Assembly: GCA_965153355.1 (NCBI GenBank)
Contig: OZ231127.1
Location: 1,674,001-1,738,000 of the forward strand
Source: Flaccisagitta enflata
Taxonomy: Eukaryota > Chaetognatha > Sagittoidea > Aphragmophora
Length of the DNA stretch: 64,000 nt
Reading direction: 5' to 3'
The position numbers were made by a program, and so were the translations under genes. Positions 1-10,265 of the stretch are shown here, in pieces; the first letter of the stretch is position 1, and the number at the start of each line of letters is the position of its first letter. The notes below the pieces were generated by a model that had not been told where the DNA came from, made no database searches, and saw only the letters and a program-made list of their open reading frames with translations.

Positions 1-240
1 ATGATTCAAGGCCCGGTAAAGTGATATGTGGGAGTATGAAAGGGCTTTGGAGATAGCCTTGAAGAGTCTTAAAGAGACGAATGTGAGGAATTGAAATATG
101 AAGTGAAAAAGATGATGCTACGAGAGATGAATTTATATTTTGGGGTCTCAAAATTTATAACTCTCGCGGCGTTGGGAAGATGTGGTTTAGTCCGCCATAA
201 ATTACAAAGATTCAACCCCCCCTCTTCTTCCGAGTGGGTA

Positions 241-320
241 ATGCTGCCGAGAATTCTCGGTAGCATTAACGATGTCATTTTGATGTTTTCATGCTATAGA
301 GAATTCTCCATAGCATTAAA
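241..320. repeat. Palindromic GAGAATTCTC motifs, left group
   Basis: Two inverted-repeat motifs centred on GAGAATTCTC sit here. The first reads GCTGCCGAGAATTCTCGGTAGC and is almost perfectly palindromic; the second is a weaker version (AGAGAATTCTCCATAGC). Each is followed by ATTAA. The same motif recurs at 1825-1900, so the pair may be the two ends of one inserted element of about 1.6 kb. That is inference. No coding signal was seen in 1-380. Confidence 0.6.
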
Positions 321-379
321 ATCAATTCTCAGTTATGATGATTATTGTAAAAAATAGTTGTTACTGAGAATAAATTTGT

Positions 380-384
<5 letters not shown>

Positions 385-441
<57 letters not shown>
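385..441. repeat. (CT)n microsatellite
   Basis: Uninterrupted CT dinucleotide run. The following stretch, 442-877, is AT-rich with no ORF, repeat or RNA signal that I can support. Confidence 0.95.
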
Positions 442-445
<4 letters not shown>

Positions 446-877
446 ATGTTAGTTTAATGAACAAGTGGGACAGAACGCCTTAAAAAAAAAAGATATCAAA
501 ACCTTAAAAAGATAAGAATATTACAGGTTTTTTATAGAAAATATTTTTTCATCAAACAAAGTTTTATAGATTTTTTTGTCAAATCTTTTTCATTTCATCT
601 TTGTTATCAAAATTTTTAGGATAAATTCCATTTATTTAGAAGTGATTTCACCTTTTCTTTCTGATCAGAAAGAATTTTCAATGATTTTTTTTTTCATGTT
701 TACATTTATGATTTTGATTGTCAAAAATATTTTTTCATAAACAGATTTGATGATTATATTGAGAATGCCATTATCTTCAAAGGCAGTTAATTTGTCTTTT
801 CAATTGTTAATTTTTGCCTGTCTTGAATTAAAATTATTTTGTTCTTTGATTTTTTGTTGCACTAATGAAAATACATA

Positions 878-1114
878 GGGCGCGTTTCTAGTCACAGACA
901 ATCGCATTTTTAACGGGCAACTTGGTCGCTTGCTACGTTCATTTTTTTGCACCGCTCACTCACTCTGCAGCGCTATGCTCCATTCGCATTCACAGGCTTG
1001 CTCACTGATTCCGGTCACTCCCTCGTGGGAAAGTGGAAAATTGTAAATATGTGTTTACGCTGTAAATGCGTTCAATGGAAACACGCGTTTTTTGTTCTCA
1101 CTAGAGACACACCC
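878..1114 (+). mobile_element. Family C short inverted-terminal-repeat element
   Basis: Starts GGGCGCGTTTCTAGTCAC and ends TCACTAGAGACACACCC, so the ends are imperfect inverted repeats (GGGYGYGTYTCTAGTSAC). The interior has a recognisable core (GACAATCGC, GCTCACTCACTCTGC, CTGTAAATGCGTTCA) shared with copies at 3092-3346, 11740-11948, 11949-12632 and 40583-40788. There is no ORF of note, so it is a non-autonomous DNA element. The GGGCSTGTTTC end resembles PIF/Harbinger ends, but the target duplication is not clean enough to assign a superfamily. Confidence 0.7.
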
Positions 1115-1129
1115 ATATTACACTCAACT

Positions 1130-1760
<631 letters not shown>

Positions 1761-1824
1761 AAGGGCAGAAAAAAAGATAAACAAATTCTCAATAGCAAGA
1801 ATCAAATTTCTCTTACCATTTTAA

Positions 1825-1900
1825 CGCTACCGAGAATTCTCGGTAGCGTGAAAATCTGCGATTCTCGGTAGCGTGAATTCTAAGAATTCTCGCCAGCATT
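1825..1900. repeat. Palindromic GAGAATTCTC motifs, right group
   Basis: 1825-1848 is a perfect 24-base palindrome (CGCTACCGAGAA and its reverse complement). It is followed by a half copy (GATTCTCGGTAGCGTGAA) and a diverged copy ending in CCAGCATTAA. These match the motifs at 241-320. The next stretch, 1900-2634, has no gene that I can support. Confidence 0.65.
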
Positions 1901-2634
1901 AAACTCCCCTTCTTCCTCCCTCCCCCTCTCCCTTCACCTTGCTCAACCCCCTACACCCCCATCAAAAATCCTCCCTCCAATCTCCTGACTTGAAGATTGA
2001 TTAAATGCATATTCATAAAGTGCGTATAAACAAAGATTGATCGACTTATGATGAAAATGGATGATAATGGTTACGATAAGAAAATTTGGGCATTGAAAAA
2101 GAGACCATTGAGAGAGAGCAAAGTGAAGAAACTCATCTGAAATATACATTGATCATTTTAGAAAACCTCACTGTCTCAACCAAAATAAATTTGTTTAAAG
2201 AATGCACTTATTCATCATTGCAACTAAAAATGATGCTTATATTTGTTTTATGATTATTCAAAAAAAAAAATTGTGTAATTCACTAGCTTAACAAGGCCGT
2301 ATACACTCCCCTCCAATTGCGGACAGGTGGGCAGGAGCGGAATAGCGGAAAAACACTCACATTTTGTTTTGGTTACTGACTGACCGACCAACCAACTGAC
2401 TGACCAACACAGCAAAGTATAGATTTGCAAGTTGGTGACTAAAAACATTAAAGTTTTTTGAAGAGATCAGAAGCTTTTCGCAATGCTTAATGTAGTGAAA
2501 AGCAGCAAACAAGCTGCAGAAAAGCTCGGATAATAGATGAAAACATAGAGTAAAAGAGAATGTCAACAAGAACTATACTTTCATAAAGGTTACTCGAGAT
2601 GTATTGTAGAATAGGAATGAGAAAAAGAGAACTA

Positions 2635-2967
2635 CCGTATTTCCTCTAATTAGCGCCCGGGGCGCTTACAAAATTGAGAAATGACATTGCCTGTTTTACC
2701 TCCTAATTAGCGCCCCCTGTAGCATGTCAGACAATAAATACAGTACTGAAAATATAGTAAAACACAAGATGTTGAATAGGAAATAATAAAAAAAAGTATG
2801 ATTTCAACACAAAAAATCACTTAGGAAGTTAGAATGATAAATAACATAGTGAAAAAATTTTGTTTTTGACAATTTTAACTGAAAAAAATAATAAAAAATT
2901 TTTTTTTTTTCCAAAAGAGGGGGGGGGGCGCTAATTAGAGGAGGGGCGCTAATTAGAGGAAATACGG
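2635..2967. mobile_element. 333-bp TA-flanked MITE
   Basis: The ends are long inverted repeats: CCGTATTTCCTCTAATTAGC on the left and its complement ending GGAAATACGG on the right, followed internally by GCGCCCC/GGGGCGC. TA flanks both ends (2633-2634 and 2968-2969), as expected of a TA-target transposon. A second internal copy of CTAATTAGCGCCCC lies near each end. The AT-rich centre has no ORF. It is a miniature inverted-repeat element without its own transposase. Confidence 0.85.
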
Positions 2968-3091
2968 TATGCGTTGCCTATCGAGGCAATAACTAAATTT
3001 TTTTTCTCCTCCGTCTTTTTGGTAATATGAGCTTAGCAGTAAAGTGGAAAAAAAGAAAGAGGAACTCAACCGAGAGGAAAGAAGGAATTAA

Positions 3092-3346
3092 GGGCCTGTT
3101 TCTGTACAAGACAATCGCGTTTTGAAAGGGCTACTCGATCGCTCGCCATGTTTGCTCGCTCGCATCACTCACTCTGCTCGTTCTCCCAGCAGTTCTGTGC
3201 TCCGCTACACTAACTCTGATCACAGGCTTGCTCACTCACTTTGCTCACTCGGTCATGGCATGGTTGAAATTAATGACTATGTGTTCACGCTGTTAATGCG
3301 TTATACTGGAATGATCGCAAAATTTGTCATTACTAGAAACACGCCC
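3092..3346 (+). mobile_element. Family C element, second copy
   Basis: Begins GGGCCTGTTTCTGTACAAGACAATCGCG and ends TACTAGAAACACGCCC. It shares the interior GCTCACTCACT / CATGGCATGGTTGAAATT / TGTTCACGCTGTTAATGCG with the other family C copies. No ORF of its own. Confidence 0.7.
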
Positions 3347-3407
3347 TTAGGAGTGGGAGTGGGGAGGTAATCACAAGGGATACGGGTCAATGCGCAAAAC
3401 GCCGCAA

Positions 3408-3755
3408 AGTGAAGGAAGGTGAGGTAAGGAGAAAGAAAGGTGAGGTAAGGTGAAGGAAGATGAGGCGAGGTGAAGTAAGGAGAAAGAAAGGTGAGGTAAG
3501 GTGAGGTAAGGTGAGGTAAGGTGAGGTAAGGTGAAGAAAGGTGAGGTAAGGTGAAGGAAGATGAGGTGAAGTGAAGTAAGGAGAAAGAAAGGTGAGGTAA
3601 GGTGAGGTAAGGTGAAGGAAGATGAGGCGAGGTGAAGTAAGGAGAAAGAAAGGTGAGGTAAGGTGAGGTAAGGTGAAGGAAGATGAGGCGAGGTGAAGTA
3701 AGGAGAAAGAAAGGTGAGGTAAGGTGAAGGAAGGTGAGGCGAGGTGAAGTTTTGA
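3408..3755. repeat. Minisatellite built from GGTGAGGTAA units
   Basis: About 350 bases of 10-bp GGTGAGGTAA-type units interspersed with a longer unit containing GGAGAAAGAAAGGTGAGG and GAAGGAAGATGAGGCGAGG. The longer unit is itself repeated four to five times, giving a higher-order structure. Confidence 0.9.
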
Positions 3756-4039
3756 GGAGTGAGATGAATAAAGGCGAAAGGTTCTCCAGTTAAGCTCGTC
3801 TATGAGTTTTAGAGAGCTCAGGCTTAAAGATCATTGGAGTCGTATTTTTTTGTAAGAATCTTGTTTTAACACTGTTGGTTTAATACTACCATTTATTCAT
3901 TTATTCATTCACTCATTCACTCATTCATTCATACAATTATTTTCCATCTCTTTTGGTTATAGTTTTCTCCCTGCTCATACCATTCTTTCCTACCTTTGTC
4001 TCTCTGTCACTCTGTGTCTCTCTCTATGCGTCTCGCTGT

Positions 4040-4119
4040 ACCTTTCTGTAGCCCCCTCTCTCTTCCTCTTTCTCTTTCTCTTTCTCTCTCTCTCTTTCTC
4101 TTTCTCTTTCTCTTTCTCT

Positions 4120-4191
<72 letters not shown>

Positions 4192-4198
4192 GTCTCTC
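4040..4198. repeat. (CT)n/(CTTT)n tract next to a splice acceptor
   Basis: A pyrimidine microsatellite of about 150 bases ends six bases before the first base of a chitinase exon (acceptor TTAG at 4201-4204). It can serve as an extreme polypyrimidine tract for that acceptor. Length polymorphism here would change acceptor context, which is inference. Confidence 0.9.
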
Positions 4199-4204
4199 CC
4201 TTAG

Positions 4205-4396
4205 GCCTTCGACGCTGAGGCTGCTGCCACTGGCAACGAGCGCCTCCTCCTGACCGCCGCCGTTGGTTGTGGTAAATCTACGATCGATGCTGCTTACGAA
4301 GTCGCCAAACTCGCCAAAGAAATGGACTTTATCGACTTGATGACCTATGATCTCCACGGAGCCTGGGAGAAACACACTGGTAAGGCGTACGAACAA

Positions 4397-4483
<87 letters not shown>

Positions 4484-7400
4484 TGTGCAGGCCACTTCAT
4501 TTTGAGTAGATCAATTTGCCACATGTCTCGTACACCCACTGCATTATATGTTAATCACTTGGCATGCCACATTTCCTGTACACCCACTGCGTTATGTGTC
4601 AATCACTTAAAGTGCCACATGTCCGGTACACTCCAACTTAGGCGCTCACATCGCCCTCTACCCTCGCGCCGACGAAACCGGAAACGACCGTCTCTTGAAC
4701 GTCGATTGGGCCGTCAACTACTTCATGAAGTTGGGACTTCCCGCCAACAAGCTCGTCATGGGATTGGGCACTTACGGCAGAGGATTCACTTTGGCCGACA
4801 AATCAAAGACTGGCATGGGAGCCCCGGCTAAAGGTAGTTAGGGGAAGCAGGTTTTGGGATTGGGCACGTACAGCAGAGCGTTCACTTTGACCGACAAATT
4901 GCAAACTGGCATGGGAGCCCCGGCTAAAGGTAGTTAAAGGAAGCCGGTTTTGGGATTGGGCATGTACAGCAGAGGATTCACTTTGGCCGACAAATCAAAG
5001 ACTGGCATGGGAGCCCCTGCTAAAGGTAGTTAGGGGAAGCAGGTTTTGGGATTGGGCATCATACGGCAGAGCATTCACTTTGACCGACATTTTGCAATCT
5101 GGCATGGGAGCCCCGGCTAAAGGTAGTTAAAGGAAGCCAGTTTTAGGATTGGGTACATACGGCAGAGCGTTCACTTTGACCGACAAATTGCAAACTGGCA
5201 TGGGAGCCCCGGCTAAAGGTAGTTAAAGGAAGCCGGTTTTGGGATTGGGCACATACGGCAGAGCATTCACTTTGACCGAAAAATTGCAAACTGGCATGGG
5301 AGCTTTGGCTAAAGGTAGTGAGGGGAAGCTGGTTATGGGATTTGACACATACAGCAGAGGCTTCACTTTGGCTGACAAATCACAGACTGGCATGGGGAGC
5401 CCCGGCTAAAGGTAGTGAGGGGAAGCTGGTCATAGGTTTGGGATTTATATTGGCTGACAAGGCGCAGACTGACATGGGAGCCTGGGCAAAAAATAGTGAG
5501 GGGAAGCAGAAACAATTCTGCGGCAATTATGTAAAGAAAATTTCTTTTTTTTAAATGAGTTTTTGCTGATTGTTTTTTATTGGGGGTTAATCAGCATTTG
5601 TTGGTGACCTTATATGTGTTTTGACATGTTTATACCTCTATGGGTTAAGATATTTATGTATACTAAGTAAATATGAATTATCATTCATATAAACTCATTT
5701 CCGTGTGGGGCTCCAATGATAGATTTAGTCTAGTCATTAATTTGGCAAAAATACATTTTAAAAAATACATATGACATTTCTACTGCCTACTTGACTGATT
5801 CATTTCATTTCATGGATTCATTTCTGGTCCCTACCAAAGGTGCGTGTGCCGCTGGAAGATACACCCGTGAAAAGGGATTCATCTCTTACTACGAAATCTG
5901 CCAACACCTCAAACAAGGCTGGACCGCCAAGGTGAGGGATGAGGGGTGAGGGGTTAGGGGTGAGGGGTGAGGGGTGAGGGGTGAGGGGTGAGGGGTTAGG
6001 GGTGAGGGGTGAGGGGTGAGGGGTGAGGGGTGCCAAGGTGATGTGAGATGGATATGATGGGTTGAATTGGCTATCTGTCGAGATTTGGCGTTAGGGACAC
6101 TAGTGCTCTATGGGATAGTATTTGTTGTTACCTTCTATATCTAGATCATTTCATCATTCATTCATTCATTCATTCATTCATTCATTCATTCATTCATTCA
6201 TTCATTCATTCATTCATTCATTCAGTCATTCAGTCATTCATTTCTACGTTCAGTCATTCATTTATTCATTCGTTCATTCAATCAGTCATTCATGCATTTT
6301 TTCATTCATCCAATGGGTCATTCATTCATCATGTTTTTCATCCAAAACGTTCATTCACAAATTCTTGATTAGCCAGGCGCACATTTTGGCTGTAACTTGG
6401 CCTTGTTTCTGTATGAGCTTGTAGCAAACTAGCCAATCTAAATGTACCTTCCTTCCTACGTACCGCGTCTCACTAGAATATCGTTGTCAAAACATTTACC
6501 CACATTTACCCACATTTACCCACATTTACCCACATTTACTGCCGGTTGACAGTATCATCCTGAGCACAAAGTCATGTACGCTTACGGACACAACTATTGG
6601 GAAGGTGCCGCTACGGAAAAGCCCGTTATGACAATTGACAATTATGACGATTACTACGATTTTTACTCGTATTACTATAACGCTGAACCTAAACCTGCTA
6701 CCACCGTAAGAGACCTGATCCTCCTTATCATATCTTTGTAATCTCCATCAGCATGATGTTTAGTTTTTGAGCTGTAATGCTTTTGAATCTTTGTTTTTAT
6801 CTTTTCGCATTTTGCGTATTTTCGCGAAAATGAGATATTGAGTTAGTTGAAGTCCATTTCAACTTTTTAATGTCCCAAGTAGTTACTGCGCATACTAGCA
6901 GCAAATAAAATGCCAGGTTTACCACTTTTTTCCGGTCGGCGATAGACGCCTTTATTGGTAATCAGTACTGCTATGACTATGCATCGGTTTAGGCAGCGAT
7001 TGCTTGACTGAGATAGAGTTATTTGAGGTGAAGCTGTATTCCCACACTTTTTTTTTGAGTAAGGACAAAGTTTATAAGGACATGAGGCTGAAATTTTGCC
7101 AAAAATTAAAGACATTTCAAGGACAAAGCACAGCCTTAAATTTGTAAAAAAAAAATTTTTGATTTAAAGTTCAATTTGTTTTTATGCAACTTCTTAAAGA
7201 AAATAACCCTGTTTATAGGAAGTAATAACACTCATTTTTGCTAAATGATACCATATTTTAGTAAGAACAGCTACAGAGCAATTATTGTCACATCTACCCA
7301 AACTGAACATCAGTTATTTCAATGCATAAAACATAATCATGAGAAAATCATAGGAATATATATGGGCCAGGTTAGAGTTAATTCAGTCTGAAATTTGCAA

Positions 7401-8552
7401 AAAATTAAAGGACATCCCAGCCTCAGAAAAAATTTACTGGTCCTAAAAAAAAAAGAGTGTATTGCATGTATTTTGATTTTAGTCATCAGTCAATAGTCGA
7501 TACAAATTTTGCCAGTAGTGTTTACTGTACAGGCATATGTGATACATTCAAGTTTGAAAAAAGTTTATGACGTTTTTCCTTGTTGTAGTTGAATAAAGAG
7601 GTGTTCATCACTTGTATTACACCAAAAAAGTGACTAATGACATTCCCTTTCAATTTCCTCCTTTCAGTATCATCCCGAGCACAAAGTGATGTATGCTTAT
7701 GGTGGGGACCAATGGATCGCCTACGATAACGTCGAAACCATCGGCATCAAGGCCCAATACATCAAAGATAAGGTGAGCTAAGCATTGAATACTAAAGATT
7801 TGACCTACAATGACCAATACTAAGGATGGGGTCAGCATGTAACATTCAAGATTACGCCTATAATGTCATCAAACCAAATTAAGGCCCAATACATCAAGAA
7901 TAAAGCTCAAAATTATGAAAGACCAATGTGAGAAGTAGAAACTCACGAAAACGAAAGCGGTAATCAAACTCATCGTGGACAAAAATAACTTCTCTTAACT
8001 TAAATTCATGAGCCATGAAATGACTAGATTAACACAAGTTGACAATAATGAAACTGTTAGTGTAAATGGAGAAGACATTTCTGTACTGGCTTTCCAACAA
8101 TTTCGTCCTGCATCCCTCGATGAATTTCCCTCCAACCACATTGTTAGGGCCTTGCCGGCGGCATGATCTGGGCTTTGGATCTCGACGACTTCAAGGGATC
8201 TTTCTGCGGCGAGGGTAAATACCCTCTTCTCACCGCCATCGTTGACGTTCTCTTCAACGGCAAAGTCCCCGTCGAACCCCCCGTCGTCAAACCCACCCCT
8301 GGTGGAGGCGGAGGCGGCGTGGTCACCGAGAAACCCGTGGTCACTGACGCCCCCGTCCGTCCCACCCCTGGCAAGTTTGGTGAATGTCAAGCCGCTGGTC
8401 AAATTGTGGCTATCAAGGGTGTCTGCGGAGACTTTATCCAATGCACCAGCGCTAAAGGTGGCGTGAGACGGTCCTGCGCTTCCGGACTCTACTTCAACCC
8501 AGCCTCCGGCAACTGCGATTGGCCACGAAATGTCCAACGCGACGACTGCTAA
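4205..8552 (+). CDS. GH18 chitinase with C-terminal CBM14 chitin-binding domain (3' part, 5' end missing)
   Basis: Family 18 chitinases hydrolyse beta-1,4-linked N-acetylglucosamine in chitin and are usually secreted. Exons read from the sequence: 4205-4379, 4642-4833, 5840-5931, 7668-7772 and 8148-8552, with a possible extra exon at 6553-6705. All junctions are GT-AG and in phase. The exons encode, in order, LLLTAAVG and [10 protein letters not shown] (strand 6 region), [69 protein letters not shown], and [18 protein letters not shown] (strand 8 tryptophan motif). A Pro/Gly/Thr-rich linker and a CBM14 domain with six cysteines follow, ending [13 protein letters not shown] and TAA at 8550. 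The N-terminal third, including the signal peptide and the DGxDxDWE catalytic motif, was not found in 1-4200 and must lie upstream or be lost. Start undefined, so the CDS is partial. Confidence 0.9.
4399..4481. repeat. (AC)n microsatellite in chitinase intron
   Basis: A pure AC run starting about 20 bases after the splice donor at 4380. Confidence 0.95.
4834..5520 (+). repeat. Tandem array of the chitinase exon tail including its splice donor
   Basis: After the exon ending at 4833, the intron carries about seven further copies of a unit of roughly 97 bases. Each holds TTGGGCACATACGGCAGAGC, TTCACTTTGACCGACAAATT, GGCATGGGAGCCCCGGCTAAAG and the donor GGTAGTTA. The unit is the last ~85 bases of the preceding exon ([24 protein letters not shown]) plus ~12 bases of intron. 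In-frame stops (TAG just after each donor) show that the copies are not read through as one exon, but each presents a candidate 5' splice site. The last copies, past 5336, are the most diverged. Confidence 0.85.
5932..6034. repeat. GAGGGGT heptamer minisatellite at a splice donor
   Basis: About twelve 7-bp GAGGGGT units begin directly at the donor of the exon 5840-5931 (AAG|GTGAGG). The repeat therefore starts with the splice site sequence itself. Confidence 0.9.
6153..6330. repeat. (ATTC)n microsatellite, degenerating to the right
   Basis: Pure ATTC repeats to about 6220, then imperfect CATTCATT copies. It lies in a chitinase intron. The open frame through it is an artefact. Confidence 0.9.
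6489..6537. repeat. Four-fold 11-bp repeat before a splice acceptor
   Basis: Four copies of a CCCACATTTAC unit stand about 15 bases upstream of the acceptor TTGACAG at 6546-6552. Confidence 0.85.
6553..6705 (+). CDS. Duplicated, diverged chitinase exon (possible alternative exon)
   Basis: This 153-base open segment starts after TTGACAG and ends at ACC|GTAAGA, so both splice sites look usable and both are phase 0. It encodes [12 protein letters not shown], identical to the start of the canonical exon at 7668-7772, then departs into a Tyr/Asp-rich tail ([15 protein letters not shown]) in place of [14 protein letters not shown]. Because both exons are multiples of three and phase 0, inclusion, skipping or exchange would keep the reading frame. 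The QWxxYDN motif typical of GH18 is absent here, so a protein using only this exon would have a changed substrate-groove segment. It could also be a decaying duplicate. Confidence 0.7.
6706..7667. other. Intron between duplicated chitinase exons, with an inverted-repeat insert
   Basis: AT-rich. A segment with CTGAAATTTTGCCAAAAATT near 7088 and a related GTCTGAAATTTGCAAAAAATT near 7388, with an internal motif (GGCGATAGACGCCTTTATTGGT) resembling repeats at 9990-10060 and 17280, points to an inserted repeat. No coding sequence seen. Confidence 0.45.
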
Positions 8553-8964
8553 ATTTGGAAACGAAAAAAAAACAAACTTTTTTGAAGATATTTTGGCCAA
8601 ATTTGATCCGATTTGGACAGGAGCGTATGGAGTTGAATCGCAGCTATCGGAGAAAAAATACGTACATGTGTGTGTATACGCTGTTGTGGAAAAATTTAAC
8701 ATAGCACTTGATTTATGTCTTATTACGAGACGGCTTGAATGCATATTTTATCTCTTAAGGAGAAATTCAAAAAGATACCACATGGATTCTAAATCTCGAG
8801 AAGCAAAAATTTGGTACAGAGCTAATTGTGTACTAATCGAAGTTTTGGGCGAAAAAAAAAAACTCGTAAAATTCGTTTTTTTTATTCTTGATGTGATATG
8901 ACGATTGTGATTTGTACCTTTTTTCTGATCTCGATAAATACAACAGAAAAGATATGTAAGAAAG

Positions 8965-8970
8965 AATAAA
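8965..8970 (+). promoter_or_regulatory. Possible polyadenylation signal of the chitinase gene
   Basis: AATAAA lies 413 bases after the stop codon, in sequence conserved between this gene and its broken duplicate. No transcript evidence is available. Confidence 0.4.
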
Positions 8971-9072
8971 AACTGTCTTTAATCTGAAATTCTTCCGATT
9001 CAATTTCTGTCTCCAGAGTTGATGAGAAAATATTTGCAAAATACAATCCTGATACAAAACTTTCTGAACTTA

Positions 9073-9073
<1 letters not shown>

Positions 9074-9151
<78 letters not shown>
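9074..9151. repeat. (CT)n microsatellite
   Basis: A pure CT run after the chitinase 3' region. A degenerate CT tract stands at the matching position after the duplicated copy (11457-11570). Confidence 0.95.
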
Positions 9152-9156
<5 letters not shown>

Positions 9157-9479
9157 CCTTTTGCCATCACATGATGGAAGGGGACTTATCCCATTGATCA
9201 GGAAAAAAGTCGAAGTCAGTCTTCGACTTTTTGACATATTTCAGAGAAACTTGGTTTTCATTCTTATAGGAAAATTTTGGCTGCTGATTGAGCGATTGTG
9301 GCATCTAATAGAATTGATAGGGAAATTAAATTTGATCATTTTTTTTTATTTGGCGCTAAGCAGAATTGTCTACAACAAATATTTTTTGAGTTATGAAATT
9401 TTCAAACTTTGTTTACGAAAAATTCTAATAGAATTTTTTCTGTTTTTTTATGATATTGTCTAAGATCAATAAAGAAATG

Positions 9480-9890
9480 TATTGCTGTTTGTTTGAGCAT
9501 ACAAATATAAGAAAACATGTTGCTGAATATAAGTGCTTGAGGGTGCTTTTGAGTATTCTAGCTAATTTAGCTTATTTAGCTCAATTTTTTTTCTGATATT
9601 AAATTGGGAAAATGGACAGATGTTTTGATACTTGTCTAAACATGCAAATACAAGAAAGCATGTCAGTGAGCATAGCTGCTTATCTGTCTGGGTGTTTTTC
9701 AATATTCTAGCTCATCTAGCTTATTTAGCTCAGTCTTTTTTTCTAATTCTAATTGGGATAAACAGATAAATGTTTTGATAAGTGTCTGAGCATGCAAATA
9801 CAAGAACATGTCAGTTTATAACTGGTAATCTGGGTGAGTGATTTTGAGTATTTTAGCTCATTGAGCCTATTTGGTTCAGTCCTATTCTAC
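9480..9890. repeat. Three tandem copies of a ~135-bp unit
   Basis: Each unit holds GAGCATRCAAATAYAAGAA, a CATGTYNNTGA stretch, GGGTG, TTTTGAGTATTYTAGCTCAT and TAGCTTATTTAGCTCAGT. A reversed relative is at 17490-17600. The flanking 9990-10060 (TCACGGCGATAGCCGCCATTACTGGTA) also has a reversed partner at 17277-17345, so this is one dispersed element of at least 570 bp. No ORF of note. 9160-9480 is AT-rich with nothing recognisable. Confidence 0.65.
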
Positions 9891-10265
9891 TCTGAATTTC
9901 AATGCATTCAATCATACAAGTGCTTTTGATTTGATCTAACAAATAAAACAAAATTGGGATGACTGAAGACAAAAGGATAGTGAAAAGTGACCAATGCTTG
10001 TAACTTTCTTCCTCACGGCGATAGCCGCCATTACTGGTATATGTATTGGGATATACCCAATTTCCCAACTTTTTTTTTGACATTCCTTGAAATTTCCAGA
10101 AGGAAAGCATAACCTCATGTGATACCTGTCATGTGCATTCTTCATGTTTGCATAAATACATAATCCATAGAATCACAAGGTTAAAATAGTTTGACAAGAT
10201 TCAATCAATAAGCAAAAGACATCTGCCCTGGTTGTCCAACAACTGCATCATGCAATCCTCTACTT

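Noticed and set aside
3408-3755. Possible CRISPR-like array
   Set aside because: Units are directly adjacent with no unique spacers, and the DNA is animal nuclear DNA. It is a minisatellite.
8163-8744. Frames on both strands overlapping the last chitinase exon
   Set aside because: They shadow the real coding frame; only the frame with [12 protein letters not shown] and the six CBM14 cysteines continues the spliced gene.
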